A stretch of 64,000 nt of DNA from Breviolum minutum Mf 1.05b.01 (taxonomy: Eukaryota > Sar > Dinophyceae > Suessiales > Symbiodiniaceae), in the NCBI GenBank assembly GCA_000507305.1, contig DF239230.1:200555-264554 (forward strand). Direction: 5' to 3'. This document shows, piece after piece, positions 1 to 11,900 of this stretch. Position numbers and translations under genes: made by a program. Under the pieces are notes generated by a model. That model was not told where the DNA came from, made no database searches, and worked only from the letters and a program-made list of their open reading frames with translations. Within the stretch, counting starts at the first letter, position 1. Each line of letters opens with the position of its first letter.

Positions 1-1750
1 AACTAGACTCAACCCAAACAGCGAGTCGGACCTGTGAGATACCAGAGCCAGCTGCTAGATACAGTGCATGAAAGCCGGAGGTGTCCTTGAAAAAATCTTG
101 CATGTCAAGTAGTTGGTAAGATTATGCACCTCCTTTTCAGACTGATGTTTCTTTTCACTATTTTGGTGGACCCAAATTTTGCTGATCTCCTGGTAGTTCA
201 CTTCAGCATTGGCCTGCACCAACATCTGAACTACCTGGGCTCTGAGGGTTCGCAAATGCGTCTGGTGAGGGAAAAAGAATGGAACCGATCTATCCTGCAG
301 TCACACAATCAAATTCCACCCTGGAATATTCACCATGTTTTCCTTACATGTTCTGAAATTTAGTTGTAAACATTTCAATTGGAACCGGAAAAGAATCCAG
401 CTAGCCCCTTTTCCTCATAACATGATAGAAAAGGGTCCAGAGCTCAAAGAAAATTACTTGAAGTCTGAAACATCAAGTCAGCTACTCCATCTTACAAGAT
501 TCTTGGTTCTTGAATTATATGTGGTGCTTAAAGTTTAAAGACTCTTTGAGTCTATGTTACTTCAAAAGATTGAAACCTAGTATCTTATAGGTTTATGACT
601 TCTGACTCACCACCGTTAAACACGTTAAACCCATCGAAGGCACCTCTAATCGGCCAGCTTCGGCTGCAGCTTGGAGTGGTGTCCGTTGTAAGCTGACGAT
701 GGAGAAGTAGTCATCCTCCATGGGAATCAGCAGTTGCAAGTTTCACCACTGAAATTGTTTCACAACCAAAAATAGGATGATGATAAATCTGTTACAAGGG
801 AAAGCTAGGAAAAGAATTTAGTAACCAAAGAACAATGCATTCATATGCTTACAATTAGGTATAAAACATGATGAAATCATACTGCATTGCAAGCAACTGT
901 TATCTTTGGATTCTCCACCAATCTTCGAACATGGCCATATGTTAAGTTCTCAACAGCTATTTCAGATACTTTTCATCCAGCCTCATCCAGGATCCCTTGT
1001 GGAAATCGAGGCTCCTGTGGTCGAAGTTTCTGATCTGTTAAGGTTGAGACTCAGATACGAATATCGTTTTTTATCTCCCCCAACTTGAAAGATGATTGTT
1101 CAATTTGTTTGGGGGGTGGGGGATGGCAAGTCTTTATGAGGCCAAGCTGTTGTTGAACTTGAAGGGTGTCGTCGTTTAATCCTTTCACCCTGTCCTTCTG
1201 AAAAGCATTTACGTCGACTTCCTTCACAAGCCTTGCAACTTCTTGCACATTGTCTTTGGCAGCCTGTCCAAACGAGACTATGAGGCTGTATTGACATCCC
1301 GATCAGAATTGCAGCCCATAAAAAATAGAATCAGCAATTCAGAAAAATATGTTTGACCCGGTATGATTGCCATCATCTTCGTTCTGATTCTGCTTACTCA
1401 AATAGATTGACTATGTCACAGTATCATTGATGGTGATTGACATTTTAAACTGTCATTGTCATGGCAGTTGCTATTACGTTGCTGGTGTCATCAATATGAT
1501 AATGATTATCATTGATATTGTAGTCTTATTCCTCATTACTTGTCGTGGTTTCAGAAATAGAGTTTGAAGTCTGTTTCCACGAACCACAGTAGCCCTAAAA
1601 CATCCACCCACCAACACCGTAACACCAAATGAGACACCAGCTTCGAGTCAGTGGTCAGTTTCATGAGAATCCAGCCTTAAACAGTTGAAGTTGCTGCTGT
1701 ATCACATGGCCATCCATCAACACGAAGCGTTTGTTAATCAATTCCAATAC
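1..1750 (-). CDS. Ankyrin-repeat protein, internal exons (gene runs off the left edge)
   Basis: Five exons read in phase on the minus strand: 1706-1750 (tentative), 1195-1263, 644-715, 190-234 and 32-85, and the next donor (GT) follows at 31. Joined, they give about 80 residues with clear ankyrin signatures: NVQEVARLVKEVDVNA, then RTPLQAAAEAGRLEVVQML followed by QANAEVNYQ, then DTSGFHALYLAAGSG. These match the TPLHxAA...VVxxLLxxGADVN helix-loop pattern. Introns use GT (1705, 643) or GA (1194, 189) donors and every acceptor is AG|G. Ankyrin repeats bind partner proteins; no catalytic part is visible here. The N-terminal exons to the right and the C-terminal end outside the window were not identified. 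The family call is firm; the first exon is uncertain. Confidence 0.82.
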
Positions 1751-2386
1751 CTGGGGCACGATCCGATGGTTCCAAGACGCGATTCCCCGGAATCGCTTCT
1801 AGAAGCACATTGTCGAAACATGTCAGAACCAAATTGGGTTGAGAAAAAAAATGTTGTCCCCATCCCATCTTGAAACATGGGGGCCCTGTTTTACGGCTCG
1901 GCTCTCATTGCGTTCTCCGTTTTTGAAGGGACAAGAAGGGAGGTTTGGAGCGTCTACAGTGAAGCAAATATCGGAAGTATTTTTGAGGCCACTGCCATAT
2001 TAGACTCGAAGTGTCCAAACATACAGGGGTTGGGGGGGTTCGGCGGACTTCAGGCTGGAACAATTTTTTTGAGAATGACCCTCTAGCGAATGCTCATGAA
2101 ATCCAGGGAACCGGTGGAGCTTGGTAGTTTATCCCACTAAGTCACTCTATGTGTTTCTTTTCATATACATCTATAGTTACATATAGTGACACATTAGTTA
2201 CAGTTACTAAGTATTTCATACATCAGCAAAGGATTGAACCAACAGCTGGGGCACTCAAACAATATAGGAGTTTGATTTGAGAAATACCTAAACTACTTAC
2301 CCAGCTTTTGATTTGTAGAAATTTAGATTGGAGATGGTGACCCGAAAAAGGGCTCCCATGAAGATCCTGAGGATTGCTCATATTAC
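1751..2386. other. Interval without a recognised gene
   Basis: Between the tentative first ankyrin exon and the open stretch at 2387. No family motif, inverted-repeat element or long simple repeat was seen. It could be intron of the ankyrin gene. Confidence 0.4.
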
Positions 2387-2810
2387 TCAATGGTTTGCAT
2401 TTGTCTTCACAAGCCGCCAGGCTTTTGTCTGGGTGATGTACCCTAAAACCACATATGGACAGATCCTAAGCAAAAACGACTGTGGAGGGTCAAGATTTTG
2501 CACAGGGGTAATATACCCATCCCAGCTTCCAAACAGAACGGTTTTTGGAAGCAAAAACTTCCAACCCAACCCCATTGGGCACGGTGAGATGGTAGATCTC
2601 CCGAAACTTGCTCCTGAAAGGAGCCGAAAAATCTCAACCGTTTTGTCATCAAGGCCACAAGGCATCTCATAATGGACAAATATGGCATCAAACTGAGGCA
2701 CAAGCTCTAAATTTTGACAAAAGATCACTTCAAAGTCTGTCATATGATGAAACCTGGCGGGTTGCAGGTTGACCAAAAATTTGCGAAAGAGTAGTGCTTT
2801 CTGCAAGGTG
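2387..2810 (-). CDS. Uncharacterised open exon, about 139 codons
   Basis: An uninterrupted minus-strand reading frame of ordinary composition, for example FDAIFVHYEMPCGLDDKT and GWKFLLPKTVLFGSWDG. It follows a possible acceptor (TTGCAG) near 2811 and ends in a stop at 2387. The aromatic- and leucine-rich text looks like protein rather than a shadow frame, and the strand agrees with all modelled genes. I do not recognise a family. It may be an exon of the ankyrin gene or the 3' exon of a separate gene. Confidence 0.35.
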
Positions 2811-3038
2811 ACTTAAGGATTTGCATGGCTTCCTTTGAAAAGGGACCTTTGTGGCCCAAAGACACAATATATCACTGATAGGCCCTTCCAAACACACAAA
2901 TTATATGTTTTGACAGTTTGTGTGTGAAACCCAAACATCTCCATTTATTTTGTCAAGAGGGGAAAAACATATGCTTCATCAAAAATTATAGAATCTAAAG
3001 GGACAAATCAATTGGGAAAAATCCCATCATCACCTCTC

Positions 3039-3215
3039 TTAGGCTCTGAGTATCCCTAACACTGCAGCTACCAGCGCAGCCGCCAAGTCGTTGTCTTCTA
3101 TCTTCACCTGGCAGGGTCGATCTTTTACCCGGAGAAATGAGTCGCCAACGTTAAACGTCATGAGGTTCAACCTTTTGAGGATGTGTATGTTTTTTGGGGT
3201 GGATCCTACTGGTAT
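3039..3215 (-). CDS. Uncharacterised possible exon
   Basis: The minus-strand frame reads GSTPKNIHILKRLNLM, then TFNVGDSFLRVKDRPCQV, then KIEDNDLAAALVAAVLGIL, ending at a stop at 3039. Composition is protein-like and the strand matches its neighbours. The right-hand boundary is uncertain because the frame runs toward the minisatellite at about 3297. No family recognised. Confidence 0.35.
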   Translation of the reverse strand: MPVGSTPKNIHILKRLNLMTFNVGDSFLRVKDRPCQVKIEDNDLAAALVAAVLGILRA

Positions 3216-3296
3216 ATACTTATAGCCGTGCTCCCCCAGTTTATTGCTGGGAGATTGTTGCATGTTACACCACCGCCACCGCAAACGAAAAAATCA

Positions 3297-3572
3297 TGAA
3301 TGATGATACGAATAATGACAAGAATCATGAGAAGAATGATCAAAAGAACAATTGGAAGAATGATCAAAACAATGATAACAAGAATCATGAGAGGAATGAT
3401 CAAAAGAACAATTGGAAGAATGATCAGAACAATGATAACAAGAATCATGAGAGGAATGATCAAAAGAACAATTGGAAAGAATGATCAGAACAATGATGAG
3501 AAGAATCATGAGAAGAATGATCAAAAGAACAATTGGGAAGAATGATCAGAACAATGATGAGAAGAAAAAGGA
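3297..3572. repeat. Minisatellite, about 60-bp unit, 4-5 copies
   Basis: Tandem copies of a unit containing AATGATCAAAAGAACAATTGG and AATCATGAG(A/G)AG. Copies at about 3300, 3360, 3420 and 3480 are nearly identical, and the last ones drift and shorten. Both strands stay open through the array because the unit is a multiple of three, giving Asn/Asp/Lys-rich shadow text. A and G dominate one strand. Confidence 0.9.
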
Positions 3573-4860
3573 AGGATACATGGCTGAAATTCTTCAATTC
3601 AAACTCAAGCTAGAGAACTTCCTGTGTCCATCTTGCCTTGTAATCAAATCGAAACTCGCAGAACTGCCATTGATGCCCAGCCATTGAAGGCGTATGTACC
3701 TGGAGGTGAAGAAACCGTGTTGGTAATGCCAGTTTAGGACTCCCCGAGGTTACACCCCAAGTTTGGACTCTCTCCAGGCCTCAAGGATTCTGATCATGTC
3801 TCCACACATCAGAATGCTCTTGGGATTCAAGGTTGTCAGAATATCCATCCTCCTCACGGTGTTTTTGGAGGAGCAATCACAGGGCTAGCAGTGGCGCGGG
3901 AGCAACCCGAGAGAGTCTTGGGATAATCATGGCAAGAAATAATTGGCAACCCACCTAAGTATACTGTATAGAACATGTTTCAAGAACATGTTTCTAAAGT
4001 TGCAACAAAGTCGGTAAAAGAAATGACTAAAACTATGATCCCGCAAAAACAAAACTTGGCTTGTAGGTCACTCACATTCATCCAGGAGGTGGCACAAACT
4101 CTCAGATCTACACTACAGATCTGTTCTCTCCAAGTTGGAATTCAGAACAATACACCGAGCTGGAAAATGTTTGCATAAATCATCATCTATGGGTGACGTT
4201 GCTAAAAGCTCACTAGAAACTGCCCCTGAAAAACGTTTCTACCATTACTGGACAGGAAACACAGATACGCATTTATTTGCACAGGATTACATGATGACCG
4301 ACCCTGTACTTTCTTGCCATTTCCCCGTCTCATTCCTCAGTAACTGTGCGGCCATTCAACTCAGTAACTGGGCTTCCAGACTGCACCTCTGCAGCCAATC
4401 GGACCTCACCGAATCGGACGGGGGGAAACTCCAGGAGCGTTTACTCGACAGAAAAACCACCGCCAAAGCACAGCACTGTGATTCGCACGTGTCGTGTCAC
4501 GATCTTTTTGAAGCTTTGTGCCAAAGCCTCCATTCACAAGAGAAATGAAATGATGAAGATCAGGATTGAGACAAGTTTCCATGAATTTCCAATCGAAGAG
4601 ATATGAAGAAACTAGCTTTTGCAGGGTAGCTTTAGGTATAGCAAAATTCTTGAGACATGCAAAAATGTCTTTTCAAAAAAAAAGTCTCCCAGACATCGTG
4701 GCTTCACCCGGAAGCCCAGAGCTGATACAGCCGAAGAACTTTTTTCAAGCTTGGATTTTTTGCCTCTTGAATCGGCCAGGTATATAAAACTTTGAGGTTT
4801 TATCTTCACCAAAGTCCAGCAGATTCCTCAAGTCATATGACCCCAGCCCCAAAAACATCA
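3573..4860. other. Interval without a supported gene
   Basis: Long open frames exist on both strands between 4135 and 4610, but none shows a family motif, credible splice pair or consistent composition. Weak minus-strand text near 4690-4790 (ALGFRVKPRCLGD) could be an exon of the unknown gene to the right. Confidence 0.4.
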
Positions 4861-4867
4861 GATTTCT

Positions 4868-6435
4868 CGGGTTTTCCCGGAAAACACCTCCACCATGCTC
4901 CATTTCATGTACTCGCCCTGTACCACATCAGAAATTGGATGATCTCCCGGCATTCGGATCCTTGGTCTGGTTTTTTTGGGAGGGTGGGGATGATCTTTTT
5001 TTTCGATATAATTTTCAACCGTTCCCGTTCCAACAAGGTTGAACCTAAATTGAAGATTCATCCCAAACTTATGAATTTTGGGGTGGAAGAAGGACGGAAA
5101 ATACAACCTTTCTACTTTTAGGATTGTATCATCAAAATCAATGAAGGCACAGCTGGAATAGTGATATTAATACTGACAATGATAGTAGTAGTCTAAAAAA
5201 CATGTCATCATCGTCGTCATCATTATCGAATTGAACCGGAGCATCTGCAAAGATCCGCCGCGTCATTTTTGGGAGCAATTATCCCTTCACCCATCAACTT
5301 GAGAATTGTCAAAGTCAGAAATGTAAAGAACTGAAGCATATTGAAGCATGATATTCAAGTTCAGAATGTCCCAAAAATTGTGACAATTCAACCCCAGAAA
5401 TGGACAACTTGTGAACTTCTCCTTCTCCAAAAATCACCAAGAAACTTCACCCTTAGCACGCCCATCGGAAGTGAATCGATACCAGCACCAGCGCCAGCAA
5501 CTACCCGATATGGCGGCTTCAAGGCCTCTGGAGCCTTCCATTGCAGAGTGATCCGACTTTGGATCGGTTTACAATTACCTTGCCCACTCCCTGGAAAGAA
5601 ACCAACAACTACATGTTGATATTGTTTTCAATGAATGCTATATTGGTGAATGTTTTTTCCAATGGTATAGGCTTGTGGGTCTACAAATCAATCTCAAATC
5701 ACGCTTCTCCAAAGGCTGGTAGTAAAAAATCGTCATTGGATAGATAATTCATCCCTTCTTCCACAAGAATTACTCGAGATCTAGATCTTGTCCCTAATCT
5801 TCGAGACATGGTGCACACCTTCTGATTACAGCCTGAAATGCAGTTCACAGCGCAGATCGCTAAAATCAGAATAAAGCTGGATGGATGATGGCCCAGGTTG
5901 ATTTCATTATGTCATTCATGTCCTCATTCGAGACAAGCATCCTGACCCCCATGGGAAACATCATGGGCAATCTGACCATGTGGAGTCCTAATTGGTCGTT
6001 TCCTGATGCTTTCTCAGTTTCCCATTTCTTTGTCTCCCATATTATGTATACGTATGTATATCAATGTAGCTATAATATCTATTACAAATTTATCTTAATG
6101 GAATACATGTATCGCAATATAATATGATATGATATACTATGATATGCTATATGATATAATATAAGATAACAAACCATCGTATAACATAACATGATATAAC
6201 ATAATATAATTAAAAAGATAATATAGTACAATATAGTATATGATATCATGGATTTTCATGCATGCATTATACCTTTAAAATGTTCAATCCTTCCATCTCT
6301 GTATCTTCATCTGGTAATGCACCTTGTTGACCAGGTCGCCACGCAACTCCCGGAAGAGATCAGCATAGTCCTACGAGTCCGGAATTGTGCAAACCAATCT
6401 GACCCTATTACAACTCAGCCACGATTCAAAACAAA

Positions 6436-6480
<45 letters not shown>

Positions 6481-6790
6481 TAGATAGATAGACAGATAGA
6501 TAGATAGAAAGAAAGATAGATAGATAGATATGTCCGTGACTGCAATTCTGCACGTACCACGTACATTTGTATATACAATATATACATATAATATATACGT
6601 ATATATAATCTATATAATTCTATGATTCTAATCATATAAATATGTACTAAAGATACAACATCATACAGCCATAAAATGCATGCTAAAGAAAAAAACAGCG
6701 AAGCTCAGTATCAACTTCATCCGATGACAACCAGCACCTTGGAGATAAAACCAAGGCCATCGCCCTTCGGCATTGCACAAACACCGATGA
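4868..6790 (-). CDS. Unknown multi-exon gene downstream of the LHC gene (exon fragments)
   Basis: Several minus-strand exons with dinoflagellate-type splice sites. About 6745-6790 reads AMPKGDGLGFISK. 6323-6370 reads DYADLFRELRGDLVNK (AG|G acceptor, GT donor, phase 0). 5451-5534 reads APEALKPPYRVVAGAGAG then IDSLPMGVLR (AG|G acceptor, GT donor, phase 0). About 4868-4965 reads MPGDHPISDVVQGEYMKW then SMVEVFSG. The two central exons join in phase. The gene lies on the same strand as, and downstream of, the LHC gene. The complete model, start and stop were not resolved, and no family is recognised. Confidence 0.45.
6040..6245. repeat. AT-rich ATATGATATGATAT-type low-complexity tract
   Basis: Runs of ATATGATATG and ATAACATAAC variants with almost no G+C, typical of degraded microsatellite. 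No coding content. Confidence 0.8.
6436..6530. repeat. (GACA)n/(GATA)n tetranucleotide microsatellite
   Basis: About ten perfect GACA units switch to GATA and GAAA units. Open frames through it are artefacts. Confidence 0.97.
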
Positions 6791-7300
6791 CAGCGATGAT
6801 TTAGAAGGAGATAAGAAATGGCAATAAATCCCTCTTGATAATGACATCTGATGATATGTGATGATGTGTGTGGTGATGTCTGGTGTTTTGTCAGGCTTTC
6901 AGAGTTTCAAAAAGCCCCAAACTATGAAACAACATGGTTTTGACTGGTGTCACCCAATGCATTCTTATCAATGAAGGGTTGCTGGCTTAATGGCGACCTT
7001 TTGACTGATAGGCTAAATTCTTTGAGCCCTAGGGGTAAAGCACGAAGTCACAAGCAGGAAGAAACGGCACAGACAACCGACAATCCTGGAAAAACAATCA
7101 AATCAAAAAAAAAAACAGGAAAGCTCCAAAGTCTGGAAAGTCCTCATGTTTGATGAAACCTTCGGATCGCTGGAGCCAACGTGACATCCATTTTACCAAA
7201 AAATCCCAACGCGGTGCGGTGGAAACCACGGTGCGGTTTACGGCCGCATCTACCATCGTGAAACATCCATCATCCATCAGCCCCTCCACTTTGTGGTCAG

Positions 7301-8909
7301 CTAAGGCAGGCCAGAGAGGGGTTCGTAGACGAATCCCGGGTAGAAGGGCTCAGTAACAGAAGCATATGGCGAAACCAGGTCCGCACAGACAGCAGCGCCA
7401 AAGCATGGAAGCACAGCCGCTTCACCAAAGTCACCGAAGAGGACATCCTGCAATTGAAGCTAAAAACAAGCAAGCAAAAACATGTTTGGGTTCTTTTTAT
7501 GGTGTTTGATATATAAAAATGACCAAAGATTCCAAGGTGTTGTTTTTTTTCGGAAACGTTGAAGATTCCAATTTGTTGGATGACTGTGTTTTTGCCTCAG
7601 AGATCGAGTTGGAATAACAAAAATAAACAGCAAACATGTGGGTCTTAAGATTGTATGTGGAAATGTCCCAAAAAGGCACGGCTCTTACATGTAGGAACAT
7701 TTGGGGATTGAACATGGTTAAACTAGCAAGCACAACAACCTGACAACACCCTGGCCCCATTTTTGTATATGATCCCACCTGTGCAATGAGACCAGTAATG
7801 CCCATCATTGCCAAGCGTCCGTTGTTCAGCTCCTCGCAGGAGGTGGTGGGTGAAGTTTCCGTCCTCCCATCCCACCCGATCCACTCATCCCACCCGTCCC
7901 ACCCGCCTGGTTCTCTGCTTTCCGGAACTGGTTCCAAATGCTCTTCTCGTCCTCTAGATGTCAAGAAAAGCTGTGGAAAATATGTGGAAGTTGGATGGAT
8001 CCATATTCTTAGGAAGGAAGTATATGACCTTTATGCAGCTATCAGGTTTTTTGTATCTGTAGGTCCTGGAAATGTTCCTTCCCAATCATCTCACAACCTC
8101 TGCCAATAAAAAGATTCCCAAAATCTACCAAGGCCAACTACCAAGTTCTAAATTAACCTAAAGTCCCCTGTCCTCAATGATGATGTCGGTCCAACCCAAG
8201 ATATCCCAAGGCTTCTCTTCTGGTGGCTTGCAAATATAAGTGGTAAGCCATTCCAAGCACATGATGGTGAAAAGCGTCTGCCAAATGCCTCCCATTGGCA
8301 TCTGGGTTAAATTGATCAACGGATTGTTGTTCAAGTGCTCTCCAACAGCATAGTCACCCACAATGTGAAACCTCGCGGATGGCGGATAGCAAAGCAGCAA
8401 AATGATCAACCCATCATCTCATCAACTTAGCCCATCAACTTGCCAAAAAACAACCAAAAATAAAGCATTGAAAAAAAAAACATGTTCTCAGTTCCTGATC
8501 TGCCACTAAGGTACCCTGCTGCTACATGAAACCATCCTAACACTGCCAACATAGCCACACGGCCATGCTTCAATTCCATGGCTCGCAATTGCAAGACCTC
8601 CTGTCGAATTTGTCACGTTTCGTTGTTTCACGGGTCGAGCCTTCAAGCCAAATGGTTCCCAATTCCGGGTGTCAATTCACCATCCCTTAGGGTTTAAAAA
8701 AGGCACCCCTGCTGGTAGGTGCTGGTAGGTGTAATCTTTGTGAATTTCTGTCTTCTTTACATATTTTTTTTTCTTAACTTCCATCCCTCAAATTTCTCTC
8801 CTCCTTGCTCTTCTTGCTGGTAATACCTGCGGGATCCCAGAAATTCTCAGGGAAGGGGCCACCGGTGCCAGCAATGACCTCCTGTGCTGGTGTCAATGCC
8901 CTCAAGGGA
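7301..8909 (-). other. LHC polyprotein: divergent C-terminal LHC domain 3
   Basis: Differs from domains 1 and 2. It begins GPFPENFWDPAG and carries MELKHGRVAMLAVLGWFHVA. A longer helix-2 region follows (FHIVGDYAVGEH...QTLFTIMCLEWLTTY), then KPPEEKPWDILGW, a QELNNGRLAMMGITGLIAQ helix and a C-terminal tail of about 48 residues. It resembles the FCP/LHC branch with a GWFHVAAG...VGDYA signature rather than the repeats upstream, which suggests fusion of two LHC subtypes. Confidence 0.85.
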
Positions 8910-11900
8910 GAATCCGTGTAAAGCGCCCAATCTCCCCAGGCTTCACCTCGACTTTTTTTAGCCAAAATGCAGGAACAACGTGTGTCGTTTTAATTTCAGG
9001 GGAGAGGTATATATAGATGAATGATTTGAGAGGATCTTTGGAAGAAACATCTTGAAAATCACGTGTTGTTCCTTAAATTATCCACCATCAATTCATCAAT
9101 AGAACGTCGTTAGTTTTTGTTGTACAATCTTTCCTCTAGTGTTTTTGCCCTGCAAACCTCACCTGTCAATCCGTTTTGGAAGAACATACCGATGATGGCC
9201 ATCATAGCCAGGCGCCCATTGGCGATCTCAGCTGCCAGTTTCTTTTCTTTGGTGCCGGCAGGAGCCTTGACGTAGCCGTTTGGCACACCCAAGAAGCCGG
9301 CATTCGCGAAATCGCCTGGGGGCCTCTTGGGGTCGTCCACCTCGAAAAGTCACACGGACAAAAAACGTTGAAGAACTGGAAATCAAGTCCTAAAAAATTG
9401 GATCATCACCGCAAAAAAAAAACAAAAAAATGAGTGAAGTTGCCAACATCAATGATGTGCAACACTTTTGCAAAAAAAAAATCATTCCATCATTCCATTC
9501 ACTGTCTCATTTTGATAGCCAAATTCTATGGCAAAACCCCACCAAGAGACCCCCAACCCAACCGAGAATCTCGCAGGTGTTTGTTCATCCGAGCTGCGTA
9601 TTGGAAGAGCTCCACAGTTCCCGCAAAGGCCACGATTTGGGCCCAGCCACTCAAAGGCACCTTGCTGAAGGCAGCAAAACCTGGCGAAAATGACATGGGA
9701 TGGTCCATTGGGTGGCACAACAAACAAAAGATCTTGCCAAGGTTTTCATCAAGTTGTTTTTGTTTTGAAAAAAGTTGGGAAAAGTTCAAAATGAAAGAAT
9801 TTCAACCTTGAAAATTACGAATTTGTACATTCAAATCCCTATTCATGATTCAAAAAATGACTCAAGGTTCACCATTTATTGAATTTCAAACTTTATTTTA
9901 CAACATGATTACACATGATTGAAACTCCCGCATCATCATCTTGAAGTATCAAACTCCCTAGTATCGACTCACCGAAAAAAATGGATCAAGACAACTGCCT
10001 GTTGGAACGTCGCTGAACTTCAGGCCCAGGGATGGGGACAAATCGCCAGGCCATCGGTAGTACTCCTCGGGAAAAAAATTGATGTTTGCATCACTGGGCT
10101 CCCCCCGGAAACTAGATTCAGAAACATGTTGTTGGGTGAATCCAGTTTACTTGGATGGATCTTGAAACAACGTTATGTTTTTTTTGACTTTGAGAAAAAT
10201 TGATGAAACTACCTTTGGTAGTGAGGATGCGTGACATTATCACATCGCCATGAATTGCTGCCCTGATTGATTTCTACTATACCATGCTATGAACTCAATC
10301 TTTTTTCATACACCTGATTGGATGACAACAATTCTAGGTACAAATGGCATGCAACATTCAATCAAAGACAGTGCAAAAAAATCCAAGTGTTCATCCTACG
10401 TTGGAATCTTTCTATTGGATCATGCTTAGTGATGCTTAGTGTTGCGATGGTGAGATTGTGAGCCACCATCTAACCATCTCCAAAAATGGTGTCCACACTA
10501 GCCAAGATGCTGGAACGATGTAACCCAAGCATGCAAACATGGCCACACGCCCATGCCTCAGGACTTTTTGCGGAAGGTTTTTTGGCACATGTGTCTTCTT
10601 TCCGGAAGGTTGGAGATTGGAAATTTTGTGTTCTGCGCGAGGTTTCCCGAGGATCTTATATGAGATTGGACACATAATTTACAAGAAACCACTCAAGAAA
10701 CCAAAAATGCCTTGTGGTTTACTACCATTCAAAGATGCTGCATGAGCAGTGATCAAAAACCTTACATTATCATTGTATCCTGGTTCTTTAATAGGAATCC
10801 TTAGCATTTATCCTAATCCCCACATAACTGGGTATATAGTTGTTCATTCCCTAACAACCAAGAACTAGTAACTAGTTGGTGGTTTCAACCCATTTGAAAA
10901 ACAAAACGTCAAAGTTCATCATTTTCCACCAAAATCGGGGTGAACATAAAAATATTTAAAACCACCAACCACTAACTGCTTTGAGAGGATACATCTATCC
11001 TCAGGGTAAGTTTACTATAACTAATCTCTCAACATAACTGGGTAGTTTTCCATCCATTTAACAACCATCAGTCCAGGGGGTCATACTGTTGATGGCTGAA
11101 ATCCTGCACCTGGGATGTATGAACCCCTAATAAATGATGGGATAAACTACCAACCTCAACTGGTGCCATGAACGGCATATGTCCATCTTTCTCCACCGGA
11201 GGCACTTCAATTCCACGTAACGTCGCCGACGGAAGGAGGCCGCATCATCGGTTTTGGTAAAGCCCAAGGGATCCCAAAATCCCACAGGAGGTTGCACTCC
11301 CAACTCCGATTCCTTAGGGAAAAAACCCATGGGAAAACCTGGAAGTGGTTGGGAAAAATCCAGAAGGTTTTATAAGTTTTATTTATTAAAAAAAAAATGC
11401 ATTTGCGGCAGATCGAGTCTAAGTCAGACACAGCCGTTGGTGAATACTAGAATCAAACATGCTGAAACAACTATGTAGTTTTTGTTTATATAAAACTACC
11501 ACTTTAACTTTAATATGTTGGTTTCTTTTTGTGTGAAAGGAGAGACTTGTGGGAAATTGGGATGTGATGTCATGAAGAGAGAAGGAGTTTGGTATGGTTT
11601 TGGTGGCAGTAGGTTGGATGGGCCCTATTTTCTTTACCCCAGCTATTTGGCTACTCCAAAAAATCTTCAAGGCAAAACCTTCACAAACACACATACTTGT
11701 AGTTGTAAAACGCACCACACACTAAAATGCCGGAAGAAAAATATTTGAATCACAAGTTCTGCTTCTCAGTTGTTTCTCCCAAAAAAAAAAAGAACACACG
11801 AACCCCCGACACACCCAGCGAAACGTCCCAGGCGCAAAGGCGCGCAAAGGCGACTCGGTGTAATTGGCCCAGTCACCCCATGCAGAACCGGTCAGGCCAT

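Larger units (their letters stand above)
8910..11312 (-). other. LHC polyprotein: LHC domain 2
   Basis: Starts ESELGVQPPVGFWDPLGF in exon 11206-11312. Helix 1 is ELKHGRVAMFACLGYIVP. The loop WPGDLSPSLGLKFSDVPTG is in 9999-10065. Helix 2 (WAQIVAFAGTVELFQY) is in 9598-9680, and helix 3 (EIANGRLAMMAIIGMFFQNG) in 9163-9340. It is the closest of the three to textbook dinoflagellate acpPC repeats. Confidence 0.9.

Noticed and set aside
3194-3545. Asn/Lys-rich plus-strand reading frame
   Set aside because: Created by the 60-bp minisatellite, which keeps several frames open on both strands.
3297-3572. CRISPR-like array
   Set aside because: Units are contiguous and near-identical with no unique spacers, and the genome is eukaryotic.
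8173-8409. Reading the LHC helix-2 exon from its upstream ATG as a small separate gene
   Set aside because: The frame joins neighbouring exons exactly in phase at an AG|G acceptor (8372) and a GA donor; the ATG lies in the intron.
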